NCBI GenBank assembly: GCA_031315915.1
Contig: JALDRK010000001.1
Location: 186,001 to 250,000 of the forward strand
Reading direction: 5' to 3'
Origin: Nitrospirales bacterium
GTDB taxonomy: Bacteria; Nitrospirota; Nitrospiria; Nitrospirales; UBA8639
Length of the DNA stretch: 64,000 bases
Positions 1 to 8,622 of the stretch are shown here, piece by piece. Made by a program: the position numbers and the translations under genes. Position 1 is the first letter of the stretch. The number at the start of each line of letters is the position of its first letter. A model generated the notes under the pieces. The model did not search any database and was not told where the DNA came from. It saw only the letters and a program-made list of their open reading frames with translations.

Positions 1-353
1 TTCCTGACTTGATTCCCCACCTGGAATTTTTACTCCGTTCGACGGTCCATCTAGAACCACGGGAGAATTGGCCAAAAACCCACATGCTCACGCTTGTTTC
101 TGGGTCACTCACTGTCGGAACGCCGGTGGAATCTCATATCGATTTGGCTGAGGTTCTCAAAAAAATTCACAAGCAACAAACCGAAAAGGAAAAAGAACAC
201 TCCAGGCTCCAGGGGCGACTTGCCTCAAGTGATTTCCGTGAAAAAGCTGAACCTGCCGTCATTAAAGATTCCGAGGATCGCTTGGCCACAATCCGACAGG
301 AATTGGAAGTCCTCACCAGCACACATCAACAACTGACTACCATGTTATCCTAA
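1..353 (+). CDS. valS: Valine--tRNA ligase, C-terminal fragment
   Basis: The gene is cut by the window edge; only the last ~117 residues are present. The reading frame is open from base 3, so the TTG at 9 is an internal Leu codon, not a start. The sequence ends in the helical arm typical of ValS: a short beta segment with a DLAEVLKKI-type entry followed by a charged antiparallel coiled coil (QQTEKEKEHSRLQGRL ... IRQELEVL). In the family this arm contacts the tRNA. The stop overlaps the nadC start (TAATG), so the two genes are probably co-translated. The catalytic HIGH and KMSKS motifs lie outside the window. Confidence 0.85.
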   Translation, partial: PDLIPHLEFLLRSTVHLEPRENWPKTHMLTLVSGSLTVGTPVESHIDLAEVLKKIHKQQTEKEKEHSRLQGRLASSDFREKAEPAVIKDSEDRLATIRQELEVLTSTHQQLTTMLS

Positions 354-1273
354 TGGCTAGAACAAACTCGGTCTTTCCTCCTCCTTTTCAAGCTCTTCAA
401 CAAATTGTCCGTACAGCCTTGGCAGAAGACCTTTCCGGCGGCGACATCACGTCAAATCTCATAATCGACGATTCGTTTCAAGCACATGCTCGCATTACCG
501 CCAAACAACCCCTGGTTGTCGCCGGAATCCTAGTGGCTCAAGAAACCTTTAGGCAGGTGGACCCCACCCTTCAAGTCACCATATACCAAAAGGACGGCCA
601 ATGGATGCCCAAAGCCGGCACCGTTATGACGATTTCCGGACAGGCTCGCTCATTGCTCAAGGGTGAACGCGTGGCCCTAAATTTCCTCCAACGCCTTTCA
701 GGAATCAGTACACTCACGCACCGTTGTTGTCAGGCCATCAAAGGATCATCCCCCATCCTGACCGACACGCGAAAAACCACTCCTGGGCTTCGAATTTTGG
801 AAAAATGGGCCGTTCGTTTGGGAGGAGGCCATAATCATCGCTCTGCGCTCCATGATGGGATCCTGATTAAAGACAACCACCTGGCCATTTTGGACGCTCA
901 CCATATCGGGATTACCCAGGCTTGCCTTCGGGCCAAAGCCCACGCTCCACACGGGCTGAAAATATGCGTGGAAGTTGAGAATCTCAAGCAGGTAAACCAA
1001 GCGATTCTCGGCAAGGCCGATATCATTCTCCTCGATAACATGTCCCCGACCCAAGTAAGACAAGCCATCGCAAAAATTAAGGGACGGGCCATTACTGAAG
1101 TATCCGGAGGCATTACCTTGGACAACCTCCGTGATATGGCCCATGCCCAGCCTGATTATATTTCCATGGGAGTTTTAACCCATTCAGCTCCTTCTATGGA
1201 TTTTACGATGGAGATTTCTCCCCCGTCCCATAAACGTCGACCAGCCAACCTCAAACGCGCCTCTACCAGATAA
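353..1273 (+). CDS. nadC: Nicotinate-nucleotide pyrophosphorylase (quinolinate phosphoribosyltransferase)
   Basis: This enzyme converts quinolinate and PRPP to nicotinate mononucleotide, CO2 and PPi in de novo NAD synthesis. The 306 residues match family length. Visible motifs in order are EDLSGGDITS near the N-terminus, LNFLQRLSGIST, the substrate-binding block TDTRKTTPG then GGGHNHR and LHDGILIKDNH, VEVEN, ILLDNM, VSGGIT and the C-terminal ISMGVLTHSA. The ATG overlaps the valS stop by one base and birA begins 5 bases after the stop, so it sits inside a cofactor operon with birA and coaX. The last ~20 residues are basic and look like an unconserved tail. Confidence 0.95.
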   Translation: MARTNSVFPPPFQALQQIVRTALAEDLSGGDITSNLIIDDSFQAHARITAKQPLVVAGILVAQETFRQVDPTLQVTIYQKDGQWMPKAGTVMTISGQARSLLKGERVALNFLQRLSGISTLTHRCCQAIKGSSPILTDTRKTTPGLRILEKWAVRLGGGHNHRSALHDGILIKDNHLAILDAHHIGITQACLRAKAHAPHGLKICVEVENLKQVNQAILGKADIILLDNMSPTQVRQAIAKIKGRAITEVSGGITLDNLRDMAHAQPDYISMGVLTHSAPSMDFTMEISPPSHKRRPANLKRASTR

Positions 1274-1278
1274 TCCCG

Positions 1279-2109
1279 GTGTTTCCCTCTGCTCAATTGG
1301 CCTCCACGTTTCCCTCCAAACAATTAGGGACCACCCTCTTCGCCTTTGATGACCTTTCCAGTACCAATACCTTTGCCCTTGAGCTCATCCGTAAAAACCC
1401 CCAGGACGGTACCTTGATTTTCGCCAATCGCCAGACAGATGGGCGAGGAAGATTAGATCGCAATTGGTTTTCTCCACCTGATCGGAATATTTATGCGTCT
1501 TTGATCAAAAGATTACCGTGCATCACACCGATTCAGGATGCGGGTTGGGTTCCATTGCTGGCCGGATTAGCCATTGTTCAGGCCATTGAAGAGTCCGCAG
1601 ACCAATCCCTGGTCTTGAAATGGCCCAATGATATACTCATGCGGGAAAAAAAATTAGGCGGGATTCTTTGTGAAACGGCCACGGATTTCGAGGGAACGCG
1701 TTGGGTCGTTATCGGGTTTGGAATCAATGTCAATCAGGCCAAGATTTCGCTTCCGTTTGAACTCCAGGAAACAGTCACGTCTCTGCAACAGGAGAGCGGT
1801 CGCCAGTGGGACAGACTGTCCCTGCTTCAGGGAATGGCCTCATCGGTGGAAAGCATTTTTTCGGACTCAGCCTTCAACAACCTGCCCGCATGGAAAAATG
1901 CCTACCAGGCTCGGTGCAGCACGATTGGACAGACAATCCAGGTCAAATTTCCCGATGGATCGATTCTGACCGGTATTGCGCAGTCTATTGGAGAGCAGGG
2001 GCAACTGAAGGTTTGCCCGATCCCTTCCCTTGCCAAACCACAATCCGATAGGATGGTGGACATTCATGCTGCGGACATTCTTCATATTCGACGATCCACC
2101 TCAACCTGA
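1279..2109 (+). CDS. birA: Biotin--[acetyl-CoA-carboxylase] ligase
   Basis: Biotin protein ligase activates biotin to biotinyl-AMP and transfers it to the carboxyl carrier lysine. The 276 residues contain the catalytic domain (STNTFALEL, the GRGRLDRNW biotinyl-adenylate loop, LKWPNDIL, KKLGGILCE, GFGINVN) and a short C-terminal SH3-like domain. There is no N-terminal helix-turn-helix, so it is a class I ligase and should not repress biotin genes. A GTG start is used 5 bases after nadC; no other in-frame start fits better. Placement beside nadC and coaX is a common cofactor cluster. Confidence 0.93.
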   Translation: MFPSAQLASTFPSKQLGTTLFAFDDLSSTNTFALELIRKNPQDGTLIFANRQTDGRGRLDRNWFSPPDRNIYASLIKRLPCITPIQDAGWVPLLAGLAIVQAIEESADQSLVLKWPNDILMREKKLGGILCETATDFEGTRWVVIGFGINVNQAKISLPFELQETVTSLQQESGRQWDRLSLLQGMASSVESIFSDSAFNNLPAWKNAYQARCSTIGQTIQVKFPDGSILTGIAQSIGEQGQLKVCPIPSLAKPQSDRMVDIHAADILHIRRSTST

Positions 2110-2142
2110 CCACATTATCTCCTACAAATAGGATTCTTCCAC

Positions 2143-2919
2143 ATGCTGCTCGCCATTGACATTGGAAACACACACATTGTCTGCGGCATCTTCGATCAAA
2201 ACCGATTAATCGCAAACTGGCGCTTAGCAAGCAGTCATACTCAAACATCAGATGAATATGGCACCATGCTACGCTCTTTGTTGTTCTTTCAAAATTTGAC
2301 TCCTGAGAATATCTCCGGCTGCATCATGAGCAGTGTGGTCCCTCCTCTCACCCCCGTATTCGAATCCCTGGTACATTCATTCTTTAATATGACGCCTATC
2401 GTCGTCAGCTCCAAATCCCCGCTTGGCCTTACCCTTCTATATGACAATCCCGAAGAAATTGGCAGTGATCGACTGGTAAACGCCATCGCAGCCTTTACCC
2501 ACTACCAACGGAGCTTGATCGTGGTGGATTTTGGAACCGCCACCACCTTTTGCACGATTTCCCAAACAGGAGAATATCTGGGAGGAGCCATTGCCCCTGG
2601 TTTGAAAAGTGCCGCAGATTCACTACATATCAAAACGGCTAAACTACCCAAGGTCGACCTTGTGACGCCTCCCTCGGTAATTGGGAAAGATACTGTCAGC
2701 AGCATGCAATCCGGTCTCATGTACGGATATGCCGGATTAGTTGATGCCATCGTCAACGGGATACAGCAAGAAATCCCTGGACCAGCTTTTGTAGTCGCCA
2801 CTGGAGGCCTGTCTCAATCAATCGTCAGAATTTCAAAGACTATTCAAGAGGTTAGACCGAATTTAACCCTCGAAGGATTAGCAATACTGTATTCTCGTCA
2901 TTTACAGGCCTGTGGATAA
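2143..2919 (+). CDS. coaX: Type III pantothenate kinase
   Basis: This kinase phosphorylates pantothenate, the first committed step of coenzyme A synthesis. The 258-residue protein has the ASKHA-fold phosphate-1 motif at the very N-terminus (AIDIGNTHIVCGIFD), the pantothenate site GSDRLVNAIAA, VVDFGTATTFC with the metal-binding Asp, GGAIAPGL and a late ATGG motif. Type III kinases are not feedback-inhibited by CoA and need a monovalent cation. The ATG at 2143 places the motif where it belongs. It lies 33 bases after birA. Confidence 0.94.
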   Translation: MLLAIDIGNTHIVCGIFDQNRLIANWRLASSHTQTSDEYGTMLRSLLFFQNLTPENISGCIMSSVVPPLTPVFESLVHSFFNMTPIVVSSKSPLGLTLLYDNPEEIGSDRLVNAIAAFTHYQRSLIVVDFGTATTFCTISQTGEYLGGAIAPGLKSAADSLHIKTAKLPKVDLVTPPSVIGKDTVSSMQSGLMYGYAGLVDAIVNGIQQEIPGPAFVVATGGLSQSIVRISKTIQEVRPNLTLEGLAILYSRHLQACG

Positions 2920-2983
2920 CCAGGTCTTCTCCTTCATTTATTCTATCATCTGGAATAACAACGAGATTTTTTCCAAGAGTGGG

Positions 2984-3012
2984 TTGACTTGCCTATTGAT
3001 GTGACTATCTAT
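2984..3012 (+). promoter_or_regulatory. Possible promoter of the grpE-dnaK-dnaJ operon
   Basis: TTGACT at 2984-2989 is a good -35 hexamer, and weak -10-like bases (TATCTA, 3006-3011) follow 16 bases later, about 40 bases before grpE. No CIRCE inverted repeat and no clear sigma-32 pattern are visible in the 132-base gap. This is a weak call based on the hexamer and position only. Confidence 0.25.
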
Positions 3013-3051
3013 CCCGGATGACACTCAATCAACTAAGAGTCGGTAGGTAAT

Positions 3052-3648
3052 ATGGGAAATTGTTCGGAAGAATCTCAAGCAGAAAACTCAGAACAAGAAG
3101 ACCTTCGAAGTTTGTCAGAGAGCTCTCACAATGAAGATCAAACATCAGATGGTGGTTCCCCCACCAACTCTGAAACCGTCAGCCTACCTGATGTGCAAGA
3201 AGAATTGCTGGCAGCGCAAGACAAGCATCTCAGATTAGCCGCAGAATTTGAAAATTACAAGCGACGCAGTCAGCGTGATGTGAATGAGTCCATTAAGTTT
3301 GCGAATGAATCCTTACTGAAAAATTTGTTGCCCGTCATTGATAACCTAGAACGGGCCATCCAATGCGGCAAAGATGTCGGAATGGCCAACGCGGTTATGG
3401 AAGGGGTGGAACTGACTCACAAGTCCTTTTTGGAGACGGTAGAAAAGTTAGGGGTACGCCAGATCTCCAGTGCAGGGCAACCATTTGACCCCAGCAGACA
3501 TCAGGCCGTGGCTCAAGTGGAATCTGACACCCTTGATGCCAACATCGTCGTTGAGGAATTCCAAAAAGGCTATTTTCTTCATGACCGGATTCTACGCCCG
3601 GCCATGGTGACCGTTTCTAAAGAACCATCAAACAAGACAACGCAATGA
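3052..3648 (+). CDS. grpE: Nucleotide exchange factor GrpE
   Basis: GrpE releases ADP from DnaK. The 198 residues start with ~45 acidic, disordered residues, then a long helix that dimerises (LAAEFENYKRRSQRD), then a four-helix/beta-wing domain with LLPVIDNLERAI, GVELTHKSF, GQPFDPSRHQAV, EFQKGYFLHDRILRPAMV, all classic GrpE motifs. It sits 37 bases upstream of dnaK and just before dnaJ, the usual chaperone order. No hrcA is seen upstream; coaX precedes it instead. Confidence 0.95.
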   Translation: MGNCSEESQAENSEQEDLRSLSESSHNEDQTSDGGSPTNSETVSLPDVQEELLAAQDKHLRLAAEFENYKRRSQRDVNESIKFANESLLKNLLPVIDNLERAIQCGKDVGMANAVMEGVELTHKSFLETVEKLGVRQISSAGQPFDPSRHQAVAQVESDTLDANIVVEEFQKGYFLHDRILRPAMVTVSKEPSNKTTQ

Positions 3649-3685
3649 TACAAAACGAATATGACGAAAAGGGAGGAATATAACC

Positions 3686-5617
3686 ATGGGTAAAATTATC
3701 GGAATTGATTTGGGCACCACCAATTCTTGTGTGGCTATTATGAGTGGGGGGGATCCTACCGTCATCGCCAATTCGGAAGGGGGACGAACTACCCCTTCAG
3801 TCGTCGGTATTACCGATAAGGATGAGCGGCTAGTCGGCCAAATTGCCAAACGGCAAGCCATTACGAACCCCGAAAACACCATTTATTCGGTCAAACGTTT
3901 GATGGGAAGACGTTACGATGCCCCAGAAGTACAAAACGCCTTAAAACGCCTCCCCTACAAAGTCACCAAGGCAGACAATGGGGATGCCCATGTAGAAATC
4001 CGGGGTAAGCAATTCAGCCCACCACAAGTGTCCGCCATGATCCTTCAAAAAATGAAGCAAACCGCTGAAGACTATCTGGGCGAAAAAGTCACGGATGCCG
4101 TCATCACCGTTCCGGCTTATTTCGATGACAGTCAACGTCAGGCGACCAAGGATGCTGGCCAAATTGCCGGACTGAATGTTTTGCGAATTATCAACGAACC
4201 CACTGCAGCCTCTCTCGCCTACGGACTCGATAAGAAAAAAGACGAACGAATCGCCGTCTACGACCTGGGAGGAGGCACCTTTGATATTTCCATCTTAGAG
4301 ATTGGTGATGGTGTATTTGAGGTCAAATCCACGAATGGAGACACCTTCTTAGGTGGGGACGACTTCGACCTGCGCATCATGGATTGGCTAGTTGATGAGT
4401 TCAAGAAAGATCAGGGCATCGACCTGCGTAAAGACCGTATGGCCTTACAACGCCTCAAAGAAGCGGCCGAACGAGCCAAGATTGAATTGTCCTCCTCTCC
4501 GGAAACGGAAATCAATTTACCCTTCATCACAGCCGACGCTAGTGGCCCCAAACATTTGGTCCTGAAATTGTCGCGTTCCAAGTTGGAACAACTCGTAGGC
4601 GACCTTATTGAACGGTCGATCGAGCCATGCAAAAAAGCCTTGGCCGATGCCGATATGACCACCAACGATATCAATGAAATTGTACTCGTCGGGGGTATGA
4701 CCCGGATGCCCAAAGTCATTGAACGGGTTAAGCAATTTTTCGGAAAAGAACCGCATCGCGGGGTAAACCCTGACGAAGTCGTGGCGATCGGGGCAGCCAT
4801 TCAGGGCGGGGTATTGAAAGGGGAAGTGAAGGACGTTTTGTTACTGGATGTCACCCCGCTCTCGTTGGGCATTGAAACACTGGGGGGAATTTTCACCAGA
4901 CTCATTGAACGAAATACCACCATTCCCAGCAAAAAAAGCCAGATTTTTTCAACTGCGGCAGACAATCAAACAGCGGTCACGATTCGAGTGTTCCAGGGAG
5001 AGCGAGAAATGGCGGCAGACAACAAATTACTCGGTCAATTTGACTTAGTCGGCATTCCGCCCGCTCCTCGTGGCATGCCCCAGGTAGAGGTGACGTTTGA
5101 CATTGATGCGAATGGGATCGTCCATGTGTCTGCCAAAGATATGGCAACCCAAAAAGAACAATCCATCAAGATCACCGCCTCCAGTGGGTTGAGCAAGGAA
5201 GAAGTCGAGCGATTAGTAAAGGATGCTCAAAGCCATACCGAAGAAGACAAAAAGAAACGGGAACTGGTTGAACTGAAAAACCAGGCAGATTCGTTAATTT
5301 ACAATACCGAAAAGAATTTAACTGAGCATGGCGATAAGATCGATCCGGCTGAAAAAACCAAGATTACGGAAGCCATTGACGATCTGAAGAAAGCCATCGA
5401 AGGTACAGAAATCGAAACGATTAAGACATCCATACAAAACTTAACCACGGCTTCGCATAAACTGGCGGAGGAAATGTACAAAAAAGCCTCGACTGACAGC
5501 CAAGGAGGAGACTCAGGAGGAAGTACAGACTCCGGAGGTTCCAGTGAGGGTAGTTCCTCCGAAAGTGAAAAAGTGGTTGATGCGGAATTCGAAGAAGTGG
5601 ATAAAGGGAAAGGATAA
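3686..5617 (+). CDS. dnaK: Molecular chaperone DnaK (Hsp70)
   Basis: DnaK is the cytosolic Hsp70 that binds unfolded peptides in an ATP-dependent cycle with DnaJ and GrpE. At 643 residues it is full length. Seen in order: [15 protein letters not shown] phosphate loop, [14 protein letters not shown], the [16 protein letters not shown] block, [11 protein letters not shown], then the interdomain linker [19 protein letters not shown], the peptide-binding domain, and a C-terminal lid with a Gly/Ser-rich tail ending in the conserved [10 protein letters not shown] strong GGGAGGAA site lies 8-15 bases before the ATG. dnaJ follows after 64 bases. Confidence 0.98.
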   Translation: MGKIIGIDLGTTNSCVAIMSGGDPTVIANSEGGRTTPSVVGITDKDERLVGQIAKRQAITNPENTIYSVKRLMGRRYDAPEVQNALKRLPYKVTKADNGDAHVEIRGKQFSPPQVSAMILQKMKQTAEDYLGEKVTDAVITVPAYFDDSQRQATKDAGQIAGLNVLRIINEPTAASLAYGLDKKKDERIAVYDLGGGTFDISILEIGDGVFEVKSTNGDTFLGGDDFDLRIMDWLVDEFKKDQGIDLRKDRMALQRLKEAAERAKIELSSSPETEINLPFITADASGPKHLVLKLSRSKLEQLVGDLIERSIEPCKKALADADMTTNDINEIVLVGGMTRMPKVIERVKQFFGKEPHRGVNPDEVVAIGAAIQGGVLKGEVKDVLLLDVTPLSLGIETLGGIFTRLIERNTTIPSKKSQIFSTAADNQTAVTIRVFQGEREMAADNKLLGQFDLVGIPPAPRGMPQVEVTFDIDANGIVHVSAKDMATQKEQSIKITASSGLSKEEVERLVKDAQSHTEEDKKKRELVELKNQADSLIYNTEKNLTEHGDKIDPAEKTKITEAIDDLKKAIEGTEIETIKTSIQNLTTASHKLAEEMYKKASTDSQGGDSGGSTDSGGSSEGSSSESEKVVDAEFEEVDKGKG

Positions 5618-5681
5618 TTTTTCATACAAAATTGTCACATAACATGCACGTATTCATTCCATATACTCGTCGGCGTTACTA

Positions 5682-6810
5682 ATGGCTCAAGCAGGAAAAC
5701 GTGACTATTACGAAGTGCTCGGCATAGACCGAAATGCCACGGATGATGATATTAAAAAGGCATTCAGGAAACTGGCGCGTCAATATCACCCTGACCTTCA
5801 ATCAGACCTCAATCAAAAAAAGGTCGTAGAAGAAAAATTCAAAGAAGCCGGGGAAGCCTACGAAGTTCTGAGCGATGCCGAACGACGTAAAAAATATGAT
5901 ATGTTCGGGCATGCCGCTGCGGGCCAAGGATTCGGTGGGACCGAAGGATTCGACTTTGGTCGCGGATTCGGAGATGTATTTGGCGACATTTTTGAAGATT
6001 TTTTCGGTGGGGGCCGAGGTGGACGATCACGGGCCGAACAGGGCAATGACCTGCAATATAACCTGGAAATCTCCTTCGAAGAAGCGATTAATGGAAAAGA
6101 AACAAAACTCAGGATTCCACGATGGGAAATCTGTGAAACGTGCCGAGGCACAGGAGCTAAATCAGATAAAGCCATTCAAACCTGCCCCGGGTGCCGGGGT
6201 TCTGGACACATCCGTCTTCAACAAGGTTTCTTCACGATCAATCGACCCTGTGGACAGTGCCAAGGTTCGGGGCAAGTTATTTCCGAACCCTGTAAGACCT
6301 GCAGAGGACAAAAACGGATACATAAAGAACGTATGCTCTCCGTGACCATACCCGCCGAGGTGGAAACCCGGAATGCGGTTACGCCTAGCAAACGAAGGCG
6401 AACATGGGATGAATGGAGGACCTCCCGGTGACCTCTATGTCGCGTTGAACGTTCGTCCTCATCCGCATTTTATCCGTAAAGGGCAGGAAATTCTGTATGA
6501 TCTGCGATTGAATTTTGTCACAGCCACACTCGGCGGACGGATAGAAGTCCCAACGTTGAAGGGTCCTACCATGGTGAAAATTCCCGAAGGTACGCAACAT
6601 GATCAAATTCTTCGCCTGAAGGGTCTCAGTGCGCCAGGGTTAAAAATCTCAAACCCTCGGGGACCAATTGATTCGCGTGAAAATCGATATCCCGACCAAA
6701 CTCACCCTAAACAACGCGAACTCCTGAACGCTTTTGCTCAGGAAAGCGGCATTAATATCGACTCCCAGGGTGAAGGACTGTTCGATAAAGTCAAAAATCT
6801 TTTTGACTAA
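5682..6810 (+). CDS. dnaJ: Chaperone DnaJ (three frameshifts as sequenced)
   Basis: DnaJ delivers substrates to DnaK and stimulates its ATPase. A J domain (YYEVLGI, the HPD motif in YHPDLQ), a Gly/Phe region, four CxxCxGxG-type zinc repeats and the C-terminal beta domains are all present, but not in one frame. An extra C in CCC at 6367-6369 breaks VETGMRLRL. An extra A in A5 near 6641-6646 and a missing C in CCC near 6707-6711 displace the segment DQLIRVKIDIPTKLT. The net +1 matches the span length. With these repaired the protein is ~375 residues, normal for DnaJ. I infer sequencing error rather than decay because the rest is well conserved. Confidence 0.88.
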
Positions 6811-6852
6811 CCTTCAATCGAATCCCCTGTTCAAAAAAGGGGACCATATTCC

Positions 6853-7591
6853 ATGCCAGTGTTTTTCATCCAAGCCACGGACCTTGTGGAGGGGAAAGTT
6901 CTCATTCGTGGGGACCTGTTTCACCATCTGGCAAAAAGTATACGAACAAGACGCGGGGAACATCTCATCTTCAATGATGAGTTAGGGACTCGATACTACA
7001 CCTCGGTTCAAGAGATCACCAAAGATGCGTTGCTTGCTCAAGTCGACCGGACTGTAACCAATCAACCTTTGTCTCATCCCTCCATTATCTTGGGACAAGC
7101 TGTTTTAAAAGGGGATAAAATGAGCTGGGTAATTCAAAAAGCCACTGAGTTGGGAGTCGATACCATCGTTCCCCTTTACACGGAACGAGTCATTGCTAAA
7201 TTCCATCCCAACCAACTCACAGCTATGACAAAGCGATGGGATCGTATTGGACTGGAAGCAGCCCAGCAGAGTGAACGATGGACCTTGCCTAAGATCCAAT
7301 CCATCTGTCCTTTCGACCAATTCATCAACCAGTACGCAAAACTCCCTGATAAACTGATACTTGCCGAACGCTCGACCGGTCACACGAATATCCCAACACG
7401 CATTTCCCACGAGTTCCAAGGGTCAGATCGTGATTGCCATTGGACCGGAAGGAGGGTGGTCATCGGAAGAACTTACGGCAGCGGAAGCTACCAAGTTCTC
7501 GTTCACGACACTTGGCCAATATATTCTTCGTGCAGAAACGGCCAGCATTGCCGCCCTGGCAATTTTACAATCCCGGCTACAAGAGTTATGA
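6853..7591 (+). CDS. rsmE: 16S rRNA (uracil(1498)-N3)-methyltransferase (one frameshift)
   Basis: RsmE methylates U1498 of 16S rRNA using S-adenosylmethionine and has a PUA-like N-terminus and a knotted SPOUT domain. The first ~190 residues (HHLAKSIRTRRGEHL, QAVLKGDKMSWVIQKATELGV, AAQQSERW) run in one frame. The SAM-binding knot (IAIGPEGGWSSEE ... LGQYILRAETASIAAL) is in the next frame. Removing one G from GGG at 7420-7422 joins them as HEFQGQIVIAIGPEGG. The repaired length, ~245 residues, is typical. The indel is probably a base-calling error. It lies 43 bases after dnaJ. Confidence 0.88.
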
Positions 7592-7601
7592 AAGCAATCG
7601 G

Positions 7602-8612
7602 TCAGAGACCTGCGGAGGAAAGGATTTCCAAAACCGTGCCATGATCACCAACGGCAAATCCTTGCTGGGAAGCCGGCATAGACAAGCCATATAGATTTTC
7701 TGAATTGATCGATTCAAGTTCCACCCAGGAAAATCCTGCATCTTCAGTTACCAAAATCGTACCACGCTCACCAACGATCCATCCGGATAAGGTCGAAGGA
7801 AAGGAGATTTCCACGAGATCCGCCGGTTTGATGCACGGGCTCCCGCAGGGACGGGTTCGATCTATCCATGTTTCACCTCCATTCAAGGTTTGAAAAATGG
7901 CTCCCTGGGTTCCTACTGCCCATCCAGCATTCTTATCGCTAAAAAACACGTCAAAGAACGTAGCCGGATTATGGGTTTCTTGAACATGCCACGAGATCCC
8001 CCCATCTGATGTCACAAGAATCATGCCTAGCGCACCAACGGCCCACCCGTGCAGTTCATCGATAAATCGGACGCCAAATAAATCAGCAGTGGTGCCACTC
8101 ACCTGATCGTTCCACGTGTTCCCACCATCATCTGTCTTTAAGATGACTCCCCGTGAACCCACTACCCAGCCTATATCAGGAGTGAGAAACATCACACCAT
8201 AAAGGGAACCGTTGGTTCCGCTCATTTGCGGGATCCAATGCACTCCGCGATCTTGGGTATGTAAAATTGTGCCATTTTGCCCAAGAATCCACCCATGCGT
8301 ATCATCGATAAAACGAATGGCAGTCAACAGGGCATTGGTCCGACGGGGATGCGATTTCCAGGTCAGGCCTCCATCTTGAGTCTGAAGAACGGTTCCCCCG
8401 GCTCCCACCACCCAACCTTCCTTTGCATCAAAAAAGTGCACGCCCAGAAGAGTCGCATGCGAACCACTGTCAATCAACTTCAGAGAAGGTGAGGCAACTG
8501 GAGCTTGGGCCTGTGACCAAGGTGAACCAACCGATATCCAACACCACAGACTTGCAAACAGAATAAAGTAAAAGTAGGTTTTTTGAAAGGTATTTGTCCT
8601 TTGAATAGCCAT
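7602..8612 (-). CDS. Exported YCF48-like beta-propeller protein
   Basis: The 336-residue protein begins with a signal-anchor/signal peptide (YFYFILFASLWCWISVG ... AQA), then about seven repeats of ~43 residues. Each carries a GW.VG..G.IL.T.DGG..W core, for example GWVVGAGGTVLQTQDGG, GWILGQNGTILHTQDRG, GWVVGSRGVILKTDDGG. This is the pattern of YCF48/HCF136 propellers (photosystem II assembly factors), which in non-phototrophs are exported proteins of unclear function. It starts 10 bases after the TIG-repeat gene upstream, so both are likely one transcript. The partner and function are unknown. Confidence 0.8.
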   Translation of the reverse strand: MAIQRTNTFQKTYFYFILFASLWCWISVGSPWSQAQAPVASPSLKLIDSGSHATLLGVHFFDAKEGWVVGAGGTVLQTQDGGLTWKSHPRRTNALLTAIRFIDDTHGWILGQNGTILHTQDRGVHWIPQMSGTNGSLYGVMFLTPDIGWVVGSRGVILKTDDGGNTWNDQVSGTTADLFGVRFIDELHGWAVGALGMILVTSDGGISWHVQETHNPATFFDVFFSDKNAGWAVGTQGAIFQTLNGGETWIDRTRPCGSPCIKPADLVEISFPSTLSGWIVGERGTILVTEDAGFSWVELESINSENLYGLSMPASQQGFAVGDHGTVLEILSSAGL

Positions 8613-8622
8613 AGAACAACGC

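Noticed and set aside
2920..3051. CIRCE/HrcA control of the chaperone operon
   Set aside because: No inverted repeat resembling CIRCE occurs in the gap and no hrcA is next to grpE.
5682..6810. Programmed frameshifting in dnaJ
   Set aside because: Three separate shifts in short homopolymers of C and A without slippery-site context fit base-calling errors better.
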